Assembly: GCF_025137375.1 (NCBI RefSeq)
Contig: NZ_CP073720.1
Span: 8,766,501-8,830,500, forward strand
Origin: Dactylosporangium fulvum
GTDB taxonomy: Bacteria; Actinomycetota; Actinomycetes; Mycobacteriales; Micromonosporaceae
DNA: 64,000 bases
Direction of reading: 5' to 3'
Shown: positions 52,422-60,614 of the stretch, one piece after another
How the letters are laid out: every line of letters starts with the position of its first letter
How positions within the stretch are numbered: the stretch's first letter is position 1
Made by a program: the position numbers and the translations under genes
Notes under the pieces: generated by a model
The model's input: the letters and a program-made list of their open reading frames with translations, nothing else
What the model was told of the DNA's origin: nothing
Database searches by the model: none

Positions 52422-53684
52422 CTAGAGGTCGGGCGAACGGGACAGGAGTTCCAGCAGTACGGCGAGCGCCGCCGGTGAGTCGTGCGCGGCCCGGGCGAGC
52501 AGTGTCAGGTTGTGCTGCTCCCCGTCGGGGCTGACGAGAACCCCGGCGGCCGCCGGATGGACCCGCCGCCAGCCGCGGGCGGTCAGCGTCGCCTCCGCGA
52601 CCACGACCACCGACGGTGTCCCGTCGAGTTCCTCCGGCTCCGCCGGCGGCTCGGGCTGCGCCGGCCAGTTCGCGGCAACCAACTCGTCCAGCCGGGTCAG
52701 CAGCACCTCCACGACCTCGGCCGGCCCGATCGGCGGGCGGCGCAGCAGCGTCGCGACCTGTTCGGTGACGGCCCGGGCCTGCCGGCCGAGCCAGCCGGGC
52801 CACTCGGCGTCGGAGACGGACCCGAACGTCACCCAGTCGGTGCCTTCCCGTTTGAGGACCTGCCGGGCCAGCGACCGCTCGGTCTCCGGGCTGAGCGGCG
52901 TCAGCGGTACCGCCTCCGTGGTCCGGAGCGCGACGTGGATGGCGGTGAGGGCCGCGATGGCCCCGGCGAGGCCGGGATGGCGGGCCATGAGGGTGGTACG
53001 GGTGTCGTCGTCGAGTTCGACGACGACCGCGCCGGTACGGACCGCGGCCTGCCAGCCGGCGTGCAGGTCCTGGATGGCGGCGCTGGTCCGCTGCCACACC
53101 TGCTCCTCGAGGTCGAACGCCAGGTCGGCGAATTCGAACTCGGCGAGGTCGGCCTTGACCACGGCACGGGCGGCGGTGTGCAGCCCGGAGGCGCTGCTGG
53201 CGGCCTGGTCGGCCTTGCGTTCGAGCGCGTCCGCGAAGTGCTGGGTGGCCCGCAGGACCGCCATGGACCGGCCGCGGGGCAGGCCCGGTTCGACGGCGTC
53301 GTCGTGCAGCGTGCGGAGCCGGACGACGAGGTGGGCCCGGTGGTGGTCGACGACCGCGAGTTCGTGCGCGACCAGGGCGCGGATCTCGTCGGTGGTCAGG
53401 CACTGCAGCAACGGCAGCCCGACCAGGAGCACCCGACGCCGGCGGCTGGCCCAGGACCGGATGACGCCGTGCCCGGTGAGCAGGACGACGTCGGGTTGGG
53501 CGACGCCGACCCGCGCCGCGACCTCGGACACGAGCGCCAGCAGATCGACCTGGGCCGTCGCCTCGACGCCGGCCGGTGGGGGTCCCGGTGGTTTCCCGTA
53601 GCGCATCAGCAGCCACCGGGCTCGCCAAACGCTGATATTGCCGGGCAATCCGCTTCTGGGTTCTTCCACGACGGCAACCGACAC
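52422..53684 (-). CDS. M48-like protein with a degenerate zinc motif
   Basis: 420-residue cytoplasmic protein resembling M48 peptidases: LTTDEIRALVAHELAVVDHH corresponds to the zinc-binding region, but the motif HExxH is degenerate (His107-Glu108-Leu-Ala-Val111, no second His). Nearby His114-His115 could partly replace it. Upstream QPDVVLLTGHGVI resembles the M48 entry strand. The C-half has a separate domain of about 170 residues rich in Glu/Arg/Ala. It may be a catalytically inactive regulator. Divergent from pilB with the FliA-type promoter region between them. Confidence 0.65.
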   Translation of the reverse strand: MSVAVVEEPRSGLPGNISVWRARWLLMRYGKPPGPPPAGVEATAQVDLLALVSEVAARVGVAQPDVVLLTGHGVIRSWASRRRRVLLVGLPLLQCLTTDEIRALVAHELAVVDHHRAHLVVRLRTLHDDAVEPGLPRGRSMAVLRATQHFADALERKADQAASSASGLHTAARAVVKADLAEFEFADLAFDLEEQVWQRTSAAIQDLHAGWQAAVRTGAVVVELDDDTRTTLMARHPGLAGAIAALTAIHVALRTTEAVPLTPLSPETERSLARQVLKREGTDWVTFGSVSDAEWPGWLGRQARAVTEQVATLLRRPPIGPAEVVEVLLTRLDELVAANWPAQPEPPAEPEELDGTPSVVVVAEATLTARGWRRVHPAAAGVLVSPDGEQHNLTLLARAAHDSPAALAVLLELLSRSPDL

Positions 53685-53753
53685 AGCGAAGCATCCTCTT
53701 GACGACGCCGCTCACCGTCAACAGACCCGGTCCACGCGCCAGGGGTGAAACCC

Positions 53754-53780
53754 GAAACTCACCCGGATAGCCGCCGATAA
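53754..53780 (+). promoter_or_regulatory. FliA/SigD-type promoter upstream of pilB
   Basis: GAAA (53754-53757), 15 nt, then GCCGATAA (53773-53780) matches the flagellar sigma factor consensus TAAA-N15-GCCGATAA with one mismatch and exact spacing. The pilB ATG at 53805 follows after about 24 nt with GGGGGTGAG as ribosome site. This suggests control of the pilus operon by a FliA-type sigma factor. Confidence 0.7.
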
Positions 53781-53804
53781 GTCCTCCGGTGACACGGGGG
53801 TGAG

Positions 53805-55475
53805 ATGTACCAGACGTTCAGGCCGTTGCTGGACGCGCTGAAACAACGCGGTGCCGACGCGGAAGCGGTCGACCGGGCGGCCGAGGAGGCCGAGCGGACC
53901 GGTCGCTCGATCCGTGCCGTCCTCATCAACGACCATGTGGTCACGGAGGAGCAGCTCACCGCGGCGTCCGCCGACGCGTACGGCATAGCGACGCTGGACC
54001 TGGTCGGATACCCGATCGACCCGGCGGCGGTCACCAAGATCCCGATGGCGCTGGTGCTGAAGCACCGGGTGCTCGGCATCGCCCTCAACGACCATGAGAT
54101 CACCGTCGGCATCACCGACCCGGGTGATGTCCTCGCCCTGGATGACGTCCGGGCGGCGACCGGGCTGACGGTGCGCCCGGTGGTCGTGGCCCGCTCCGAG
54201 CTACGCAAGATCATCGACCGGTTGAAGCGCGAGGAGAACGACCTCGGCGAGGTCGCGGAAAGCCTGCGCGCGGAGGCGGTGCCGACGGTCTCCAACCTGA
54301 CGTCGATCAACGAGGACGCGCCGATCGTGCGGTACGTCAACTCGCTGCTCGAACAGGCGATCGTGAACCGGGCCTCGGACCTGCATCTGGAGCCGGGCGA
54401 GCACAACATGCGGGTGCGGTACCGCATCGACGGTGTCCTCCACGAGGTGGACACGGTCCCGAAGCACGTGCAGTCGGCGCTGATCTCCCGACTGAAGATC
54501 ATGTCGAACGTCGACATCACCGAACGCCGCGTGCCGCAGAACGGCCGGATCACGGTGGAGATCAACCAGCGGGCCGTCGACCTGCGCACCGCGACCCTGC
54601 CGACGGTCTGGGGCGAGAAGATCGTGCTGCGGGTGCTCGACACCAGCGGCATGGACCTGAAACTGGCGAAACTCGGCTTCAGCAAGTCCAACTACGAACG
54701 GTTCGCCAACTCGTTCTCCAAGCCGCACGGCATGCTCCTGGTGACCGGCCCGACCGGCTCCGGCAAGTCCACCACGCTCTACGCGACGCTCGCCGAGATC
54801 AGCAAGCCCACCGTCAACATCATCACCGTCGAGGACCCGGTCGAGTACCGCCTGCCCGGCGTCAACCAGGTGCAGGTCGACCACAAGGCCGGGCTGACGT
54901 TCGCGGCGGTCCTGCCGGCCATCCTGCGCTCCGACCCCGACGTGGTCCTCATCGGTGAGATCCGCGACCGGACCACGGCCCAACTGGCGGTCGAGGCCGC
55001 CCTCACCGGCCACCTGGTCCTGTCGACGCTGCACACCAACGACGCGCCGAGCGCGGTCACCCGCCTGGTCGAGATGGGCATCGAGCCGTTCCTCGTCGGC
55101 TCGTCCGTCGACTGCGTGCTCGCCCAGCGGCTCGCCCGGCGGTTGTGTGACTGGTGCAGGACCGAGTACGCGCCGGCCGAGGCGGAACTCGTCGGCGCCC
55201 GCTGGCCGATCGACGAGATCGGCGCGCCGGAGACGCTGTGGCGCCCGGTCGGCTGCCGCTCCTGCGCGAACACCGGCTACCGGGGCCGGATCGCGCTGCA
55301 CGAGGTCATGCCGGTGTCGCCGGAGATCGAGAAACTGGCTGTCGACCGCGCCTCCGCGCACGAGATCCAGCAGGTCGCGTACGAGCAGGGCCTGCGGGAC
55401 CTGCGCATCGACGGCCTCATCAAGGCGACGGAGGGCCAGACCTCGATCCCGGAAGTGGTCCGGGTGGCGGTGTAG
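53805..55475 (+). CDS. pilB: Type IV pilus extension ATPase PilB
   Basis: 556-residue GspE/PilB ATPase. An N-terminal GspII_E_N domain (about 1-140) precedes the core with Walker A TGPTGSGKSTTLYATL (about 310-325), Asp box ITVEDPVEY, Walker B DVVLIGEIRDRTTA, His box TGHLVLSTLHTNDAPSA, and a zinc tetracysteine (LCDWC...CRSCANTGYRGR, about 446-492). It powers pilin polymerisation. It starts the pil operon, with a FliA-type promoter upstream. The homologous system is described for zoospore pili in Actinoplanes. Confidence 0.96.
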   Translation: MYQTFRPLLDALKQRGADAEAVDRAAEEAERTGRSIRAVLINDHVVTEEQLTAASADAYGIATLDLVGYPIDPAAVTKIPMALVLKHRVLGIALNDHEITVGITDPGDVLALDDVRAATGLTVRPVVVARSELRKIIDRLKREENDLGEVAESLRAEAVPTVSNLTSINEDAPIVRYVNSLLEQAIVNRASDLHLEPGEHNMRVRYRIDGVLHEVDTVPKHVQSALISRLKIMSNVDITERRVPQNGRITVEINQRAVDLRTATLPTVWGEKIVLRVLDTSGMDLKLAKLGFSKSNYERFANSFSKPHGMLLVTGPTGSGKSTTLYATLAEISKPTVNIITVEDPVEYRLPGVNQVQVDHKAGLTFAAVLPAILRSDPDVVLIGEIRDRTTAQLAVEAALTGHLVLSTLHTNDAPSAVTRLVEMGIEPFLVGSSVDCVLAQRLARRLCDWCRTEYAPAEAELVGARWPIDEIGAPETLWRPVGCRSCANTGYRGRIALHEVMPVSPEIEKLAVDRASAHEIQQVAYEQGLRDLRIDGLIKATEGQTSIPEVVRVAV

Positions 55476-55478
55476 TCC

Positions 55479-55505
55479 TCACGTTCCCCCGGCCGCTGCC
55501 GATAT
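55479..55505 (+). promoter_or_regulatory. Possible FliA/SigD-type promoter upstream of pilT
   Basis: TCAC, 15 nt, then GCCGATAT (55498-55505), identical to the SigD -10. The -35 part matches poorly (2 of 4), so this may be a weak internal promoter. The pilT GTG follows at 55547 with AAGGAG at 6 nt. Confidence 0.45.
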
Positions 55506-55546
55506 CGACAGCGAAGTGTTCCGCATCGGTACCGCAAGGAGCCTGC

Positions 55547-56656
55547 GTGACGGCAGCCGGACTGACCACCACCGCCATCAGCGACGAACGCGCCTCGCTC
55601 GACGCCATGCTGGTGTCGCTCGTCCGCGCCGGCGGCTCCGACCTGCACCTGACCGTCGGCGCGCCGCCCACGGTCCGCATCAACGGCGGCCTGCGGTACC
55701 TGCCCGGGTACGACGAGCTGACGCCCGAGGACACCGCGATGCTCGTCCGGGCGGCGGTGCTGAACGACCTCCAGTGGCACCAGTTCGTGCGGACGCAGGA
55801 GCTCGACTTCGCCTACGCCATCGATGGCGTGTCCCGGTTCCGGGTCAACCTGTACCACCAGCGCGGCTCGTTCGGCGCCGCGTTCCGGGCGATCCCGCAC
55901 AGCATCAAGCCGCTCGACCAGCTCGGCGTCCCCGACCAGGTGGCCCGGTTCGCGTACCTGCACCGCGGCCTCGTGCTGGTGACCGGGCCGACCGGGTCGG
56001 GCAAGACGACGACCCTGGCCGCGATCCTCGACCTGGCGAACCGCACCCGCTCGTCGCACATCGTCACGATCGAGGACCCGATCGAGTTCCTCCACCCGCA
56101 CAAGCGCTGCCTGGTCAACCAGCGGGAGGTCGGCGCCGACACCAGCTCGTTCGCGATGGCGCTGAAGCACGCGCTGCGCCAGGACCCGGACATCATCCTG
56201 GTCGGCGAGCTGCGGGACCTGGAGACCACGGCGACGGCGCTGACCGCCGCCGAGACCGGCCACCTGGTCCTGGCAACGCTGCACACGCAGAGCGCGGCGC
56301 AGACCGTCGACCGGGTCATCGACATCTTCCCGCCCCACCAGCAACAGCAGATCCGGGCCCAGCTCTCCAACGCGCTGCAGGGCGTCGTCACGCAGGCGCT
56401 CGCGCCGCGCGCCGACGGGCAGGGCCGCACGATCGTCTCGGAGGTCATGTTCGCCACGCCGGCGATCCGGAACCTGATCCGCGAGGGCAAGAACCACCAG
56501 ATCCCGTCGTTCATGCAGTCCAGCGGCAACGACGGGATGCTCTCGTTCGACCAGCACCTGGCCGAACGGGTCCGCCAGCAGCTCATCTCCTACGAGACGG
56601 CGCTCGAGCTGAGCCACTCGGCGGAGGAGTTCCGCCGGCTGGCCGGGCGAATGTGA
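55547..56656 (+). CDS. pilT: Type IV pilus retraction ATPase PilT
   Basis: 369-residue PilT ATPase. Walker A is VTGPTGSGKTTTLAAILDLA (about 145-164), the Asp box IVTIEDPIEFLH, Walker B DIILVGELRDLET and the His box LATLHTQSA. The C-terminal signature AIRNLIREGKNHQIPS (the AIRNLIR element required for retraction) is present, so this is a retraction ATPase and not a second PilB. GTG start with AAGGAG. The pili are therefore predicted to be retractile. Confidence 0.95.
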   Translation: MTAAGLTTTAISDERASLDAMLVSLVRAGGSDLHLTVGAPPTVRINGGLRYLPGYDELTPEDTAMLVRAAVLNDLQWHQFVRTQELDFAYAIDGVSRFRVNLYHQRGSFGAAFRAIPHSIKPLDQLGVPDQVARFAYLHRGLVLVTGPTGSGKTTTLAAILDLANRTRSSHIVTIEDPIEFLHPHKRCLVNQREVGADTSSFAMALKHALRQDPDIILVGELRDLETTATALTAAETGHLVLATLHTQSAAQTVDRVIDIFPPHQQQQIRAQLSNALQGVVTQALAPRADGQGRTIVSEVMFATPAIRNLIREGKNHQIPSFMQSSGNDGMLSFDQHLAERVRQQLISYETALELSHSAEEFRRLAGRM

Positions 56657-56742
56657 CACGCCGCCCATGAGCGCCGCAGACACAGGGCCACACACAAAAC
56701 CGCCCACAGAGCCGCACGTGACGAGAGCGCGGATGTGACGCC

Positions 56743-57975
56743 ATGACCGCTACGAAGACCTTCGACCACCAGTCGATCGGCCACGACGGGAAACGCACCA
56801 AGGGAAAGATCGAGGCGTCGAACGAGCTGGCCGCCGCGCAGCTGCTGCGTCAGCAGGGCCTCACCCCGCTGGCGATCACCGGCGCGGACACGTTGATGCG
56901 GCGCGAGATCCGCGTTCCGGGCCTCGGTGACCGTACGACGCTGAAGGACCTGTCGGTGTTCGCCCGGCAGTTCGCGACGATGACCCAGTCGGGCATGTCG
57001 CTGCTGCGGTCCCTGGCGGTGCTGGAGGATCAGGCGCCGAAGCCGTCGCTGAAGAAGGCGCTCGCCGAGGTACGGCTGGACATCGAGGGCGGCATGTCGC
57101 TGTCCGGCGCGCTCGGCAAGCACCCGAAGGTGTTCCCGGCGCTCATGGTGGCGATGATCCGGGCCGGCGAGACGGGCGGTTTCCTCGACAACGCGCTCGA
57201 CCGGATCGCGACGAACTTCGAGAAGGACGCCGCCCTCCGCGGAAAGATCAAGAGCGCGCTGACGTATCCGGTCATCGTGCTCATCTTCACCGCCGTGATG
57301 ATCAGCGCGGTGCTCATCTTCATCGTGCCGATCTTCGAGAAGATGTTCCAGCAGCTCGGCGGCGAACTGCCGCTGCCGACCCGGATCATCGTCAGCGCCA
57401 GCCATACGCTCTTCTGGCTGGGCCCGGTGCTCATCGCGGTCGCCGTCGTCGTCACCGTCGTCTTCCGGCAGATGATGGCGAAGAACCCGGCGGTCCGCCT
57501 GTGGTTCGACAAGGTGAAGCTGAAATTGCCGGTCTTCGGGCCGCTGTTCACGAAGATCGCGCTGAGCCGGTTCTCGCGGAATCTCGGCACCCTGCTGGCG
57601 GTGGGTGTGCCGGTACTGCAGGCGCTCGACGTCGTCGGCGCGACCACCGGCAACAGCGTCATCACGACCGCGATGACGGACCTGCAGACCTCGGTCCGTG
57701 AAGGCCGGCCGATGTCGTCGCAGTTGAGCCAGCACAAGGTCTTCCCGCCGATGGTCGTGCAGATGATCGAGGTCGGCGAAGAGAGCGGCCAAATCAGTCA
57801 GATGCTGGAGAAGATCGCCGATTTCTACGACCGGGAGGTCGACAGCGCGGCCGAGGCACTGACCGCGTCCATCGAGCCGATCATGGTGCTCGTCATGGGT
57901 GGCGTGGTCGGCGGGATGATCGTCTGCCTCTACCTGCCGATGTTCTCGATCTACCAGAACATCCAGAGCAACTGA
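56743..57975 (+). CDS. pilC: Type IV pilus inner-membrane platform protein PilC
   Basis: 410-residue GspF/PilC protein with two GspF domains, each FARQFATMTQSGMSLLRSL-like (about 67-85) and FSRNLGTLLAVGVPVLQALD (about 277-296), and three membrane helices (about 175-195, 222-242, 375-398). The N-terminus KTFDHQSIGHDGKRTKGKIE is the family start region, with QLLRQQGLTPL as the conserved turn. It anchors the ATPases and guides pilin. Spacing to pilT is 86 nt; start ATG 56743. Confidence 0.95.
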   Translation: MTATKTFDHQSIGHDGKRTKGKIEASNELAAAQLLRQQGLTPLAITGADTLMRREIRVPGLGDRTTLKDLSVFARQFATMTQSGMSLLRSLAVLEDQAPKPSLKKALAEVRLDIEGGMSLSGALGKHPKVFPALMVAMIRAGETGGFLDNALDRIATNFEKDAALRGKIKSALTYPVIVLIFTAVMISAVLIFIVPIFEKMFQQLGGELPLPTRIIVSASHTLFWLGPVLIAVAVVVTVVFRQMMAKNPAVRLWFDKVKLKLPVFGPLFTKIALSRFSRNLGTLLAVGVPVLQALDVVGATTGNSVITTAMTDLQTSVREGRPMSSQLSQHKVFPPMVVQMIEVGEESGQISQMLEKIADFYDREVDSAAEALTASIEPIMVLVMGGVVGGMIVCLYLPMFSIYQNIQSN

Positions 57976-58168
57976 ACCGCCAGTACCAGCAGCACCGCCG
58001 CCGTCGCCGAAGACGGCAACTCGGACGCAACCGGACTCCGAACACGGAAGCACCCCACACCACGGTTACTGAGAACCGCACCGAACACCACCCGAACCAC
58101 CCCTGGCGTCAGGCAGCGGAGCCTCGCCGCCATTCCCCAAGACCAAGGCAGGAGCAGGAGGCTCACCC

Positions 58169-58663
58169 ATGAAGGAAACGCTGCGCAGGATGCAGAAAAA
58201 GCGTGCGGCCGGAGACAGCGGCTTCACGCTCGTCGAGCTGCTGGTCGTGGTCGTGATCATCGGCGTGCTCGTCGCGATCGCGGTCCCAATGTACCTGAAC
58301 TACCGCAAGGGCGCGGCCAACAAGTCGGCGGAGTCCGACGTGCGCGCCGCCGTCAGCGCGGTCGAGCAGTTCTACACCGAGAACGACAACAAGTACCCGG
58401 TCTCCGGCGAGAGCGCCGCGGAAAAGCTCATCTTCGGCCTCACCAGCACCAGCGCTACCTCGACGGACACGAACACTCAGGTGGCCACGTTGTCGCCGGG
58501 CAACAGCATGCGGTACAAAAACAACGGCGCGACGTACCGCATCTGCGGCATGAACAGCGATGGCGGGACTGTCTACTTCTACGACAGTTCGACCGGTGGC
58601 TCCGTCAAGAAGCTGTCGAGCGCGAAGACACTCACCGACTGCACCGGCACCGCCACCCCTTGA
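58169..58663 (+). CDS. pilA: Major type IV pilin PilA
   Basis: 164-residue prepilin. A 17-residue basic leader ends at Gly before FTLVELLVVVVIIGVLVAIA, with the required Glu5 of mature pilin. The mature protein (about 147 residues) has two cysteines (ICGM and LTDCTG) that could form the D-region disulfide and Thr/Ser-rich surface loops. It follows pilC after a 193-nt leader without recognised gene, and a hairpin follows its stop, consistent with a higher transcript level for pilA. AGGAGG lies 7 nt before the ATG. Confidence 0.95.
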   Translation: MKETLRRMQKKRAAGDSGFTLVELLVVVVIIGVLVAIAVPMYLNYRKGAANKSAESDVRAAVSAVEQFYTENDNKYPVSGESAAEKLIFGLTSTSATSTDTNTQVATLSPGNSMRYKNNGATYRICGMNSDGGTVYFYDSSTGGSVKKLSSAKTLTDCTGTATP

Positions 58664-58687
58664 TGCCCGGCCACCGCTGACACCGAC

Positions 58688-58727
58688 GGCGTTGTGGCGG
58701 CTCGCGAGTGCGGGCCGCCACAACGCC
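58688..58727 (+). terminator. Attenuator-like hairpin after pilA
   Basis: A perfect 13-bp inverted repeat (GGCGTTGTGGCGG with CCGCCACAACGCC, loop 14 nt) lies between pilA and pilD. It probably ends most pilA transcripts. Confidence 0.75.
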
Positions 58728-58770
58728 CTACCGCCCACCAGAACCCGACCAGCAACCCGGAAGGACCGTC

Positions 58771-59553
58771 ATGACGCTCGCACTCGTCGTCGTCGGCGTG
58801 CTCGGGCTCGCGGTCGGGTCGTTCCTCAACGTCGTCATCCACCGCGTCCCCCGCGGCGAGTCGCTGCTGCGCCCCACGTCCCACTGTCCACAGTGCACGG
58901 CCCCGGTCCGCCCGTGGCACAACGTCCCGGTCCTCGGCTGGCTGCTGCTGCGTGGCCGCTGCGCCGACTGCGCCGCCCCCGTCAGCGCCCGCTATCCCCT
59001 CGTTGAGCTCGGCACCGCCGTGCTCTTCGTCGCGGTCACCGCCCGGTTCGGTCTCTCCGCGAGCCTGCCCGCCTGGCTGTACCTCGCCGCCGTCGCGGTC
59101 GCCCTGGCGCTCATCGACCTCGACGTGCTGCGGCTGCCGAACGCGATCGTGCTGCCCTCGTACGTCGTCGCGCCGCTGCTCCTCCTGCCCGCCGTCGTCG
59201 TCGAGCGGGACTGGGCGGCAGGACTTCGCGGACTGATCGCGATGGCGGCGCTGTGGGTCTTCTACTTCGTCCTCTCGCTCGTGTACCCCGGGGGCATGGG
59301 CTTCGGCGACGTCAAGCTCGCCGGCGTCCTCGGCCTGTACCTCGGCTGGCTCGGCTGGTCATCGGTCGCCGTCGGCACGTTCGCCGCGTTCCTCCTCGGC
59401 GGGGTCGTCGGCGCCGTGCTGCTGGCCACCGGCCGCGCCGGACGCCGGACGGCGGTGCCGTTCGGCCCGTCGATGCTCGCCGGCGCGCTGCTGGCGCTGT
59501 TCGCCGCCGCGCCGATCACCAGCTGGTACAGCTCCCTCCTCCTGCCCGCGTAG
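58771..59553 (+). CDS. pilD: Prepilin peptidase/N-methyltransferase PilD
   Basis: 260-residue A24 family membrane aspartyl peptidase. The cytoplasmic zinc domain has CPQC (about 38) and CADC (about 66); catalytic aspartates are in ALIDLDVLRLPN (about 116) and GGMGFGDVKL (about 187). About eight membrane helices. It cleaves the PilA leader at Gly-Phe and methylates the new N-terminus. ATG 58771 follows GGAAGGACC. The substrate pilin gene lies just upstream. Confidence 0.95.
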   Translation: MTLALVVVGVLGLAVGSFLNVVIHRVPRGESLLRPTSHCPQCTAPVRPWHNVPVLGWLLLRGRCADCAAPVSARYPLVELGTAVLFVAVTARFGLSASLPAWLYLAAVAVALALIDLDVLRLPNAIVLPSYVVAPLLLLPAVVVERDWAAGLRGLIAMAALWVFYFVLSLVYPGGMGFGDVKLAGVLGLYLGWLGWSSVAVGTFAAFLLGGVVGAVLLATGRAGRRTAVPFGPSMLAGALLALFAAAPITSWYSSLLLPA

Positions 59554-59588
59554 ACCCGCCCCCGCGTACAAATCATCGAAGGAGCACG

Positions 59589-60614
59589 ATGGCCGCTGTC
59601 AACCTGGTCGGACTGGATATCGGCACGGTGTCCATCCGCGCGGCGGAGACCGGCAACAGCAAGGACGGGCCCGTCATCAACAACTTCGGGCACATCCTGC
59701 TGCCGCCGGGGGTCGTGCAGAACGGCGCCGTGCAGGACGTGGCCGCCGTCACCGACGCGCTCAAGCAGCTGTGGGCAACGTTCAAGTTCCGCAGCCGTAA
59801 GGTCGCACTCGGCGTCACCCACCAGCAGGTGGTGGTCCGCGAGACGACGGTCGCGAACCTGCCGGCCAAGGAGATGCGCAAGGCGCTGCCGTTCCAGGTC
59901 CGTGATGCGCTCCCCCTGCCGCCGGAGCGGTCGCTCATCGACTTCTACCCGCTCGAGGACCCCGGCACCGCCGACACGGTGCGCGGGCTGCTGATCGCCG
60001 CCCCGAAGGAGCCGGTACTGGCCGCGATCCGGGCCATCGAGGCCGCGAAGCTCCACGTCGTGCGGGTCGACCTGGCCTCGTTCGCGCTGCTGCGCGCCGC
60101 GTCGCGACTCGACGAGCAGGTGGAGGCGCTGGTCGACATCGGCGCCCACGCGACGAGCGTGGTCGTGCATCACGACGGGGAACCGCTGATCGTGCGCACG
60201 ATCCCACGCGGCGGCAACGAGATCACCAAGACCGTCGCCGATCGGCTCGACATCCCGTTCGAGCAGGCGGAGGAGCTCAAGTGCCGGGTGGGGCTGCGCT
60301 CCGACGCCGACACGGCGAGCGTCGCCGCGCTCAAGGACTCCGTGCGTCCGCTCATCAACGAGATCGGCAGCTCCTTCGCGTATCTCACCGCCGGCGGTCG
60401 TCAGGCCCGGGTCAGTCGCCTGGCGCTGTCCGGCGGTGGCTCGATGCTGCCCGGCCTGCTGGACGCGCTCCGCAACCAGCTCGGCGTCGAGGTCATCGCC
60501 GTCGATCCGGTGATGCGCCTGCGGGCCCTGCGCCGGGTGCGGCACGGCAGCCTCGAACAGGTCCGGGCGTCCGCCGCCGTCTCGGTGGGCCTGACCCTGG
60601 GAGCGAACACATGA
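59589..60614 (+). CDS. pilM: Type IV pilus assembly protein PilM
   Basis: 341-residue actin-like ATPase. The FtsA-like phosphate motif LVGLDIGTVSIRAAE (6-20) and a second VEALVDIGAHATSVVV with LALSGGGSMLPGLLDALRN mark the nucleotide site. PilM binds the PilN cytoplasmic tail and links the motor to the alignment complex. GAAGGAGCACG is the ribosome site. It overlaps pilN by 4 nt (ATGA). Confidence 0.93.
   Translation: MAAVNLVGLDIGTVSIRAAETGNSKDGPVINNFGHILLPPGVVQNGAVQDVAAVTDALKQLWATFKFRSRKVALGVTHQQVVVRETTVANLPAKEMRKALPFQVRDALPLPPERSLIDFYPLEDPGTADTVRGLLIAAPKEPVLAAIRAIEAAKLHVVRVDLASFALLRAASRLDEQVEALVDIGAHATSVVVHHDGEPLIVRTIPRGGNEITKTVADRLDIPFEQAEELKCRVGLRSDADTASVAALKDSVRPLINEIGSSFAYLTAGGRQARVSRLALSGGGSMLPGLLDALRNQLGVEVIAVDPVMRLRALRRVRHGSLEQVRASAAVSVGLTLGANT

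Noticed and set aside
57990..58013. FliA-type promoter for pilA (GCCGAAGA)
   Set aside because: The -10 match is imperfect and no TAAA-like -35 is present at 15-16 nt.
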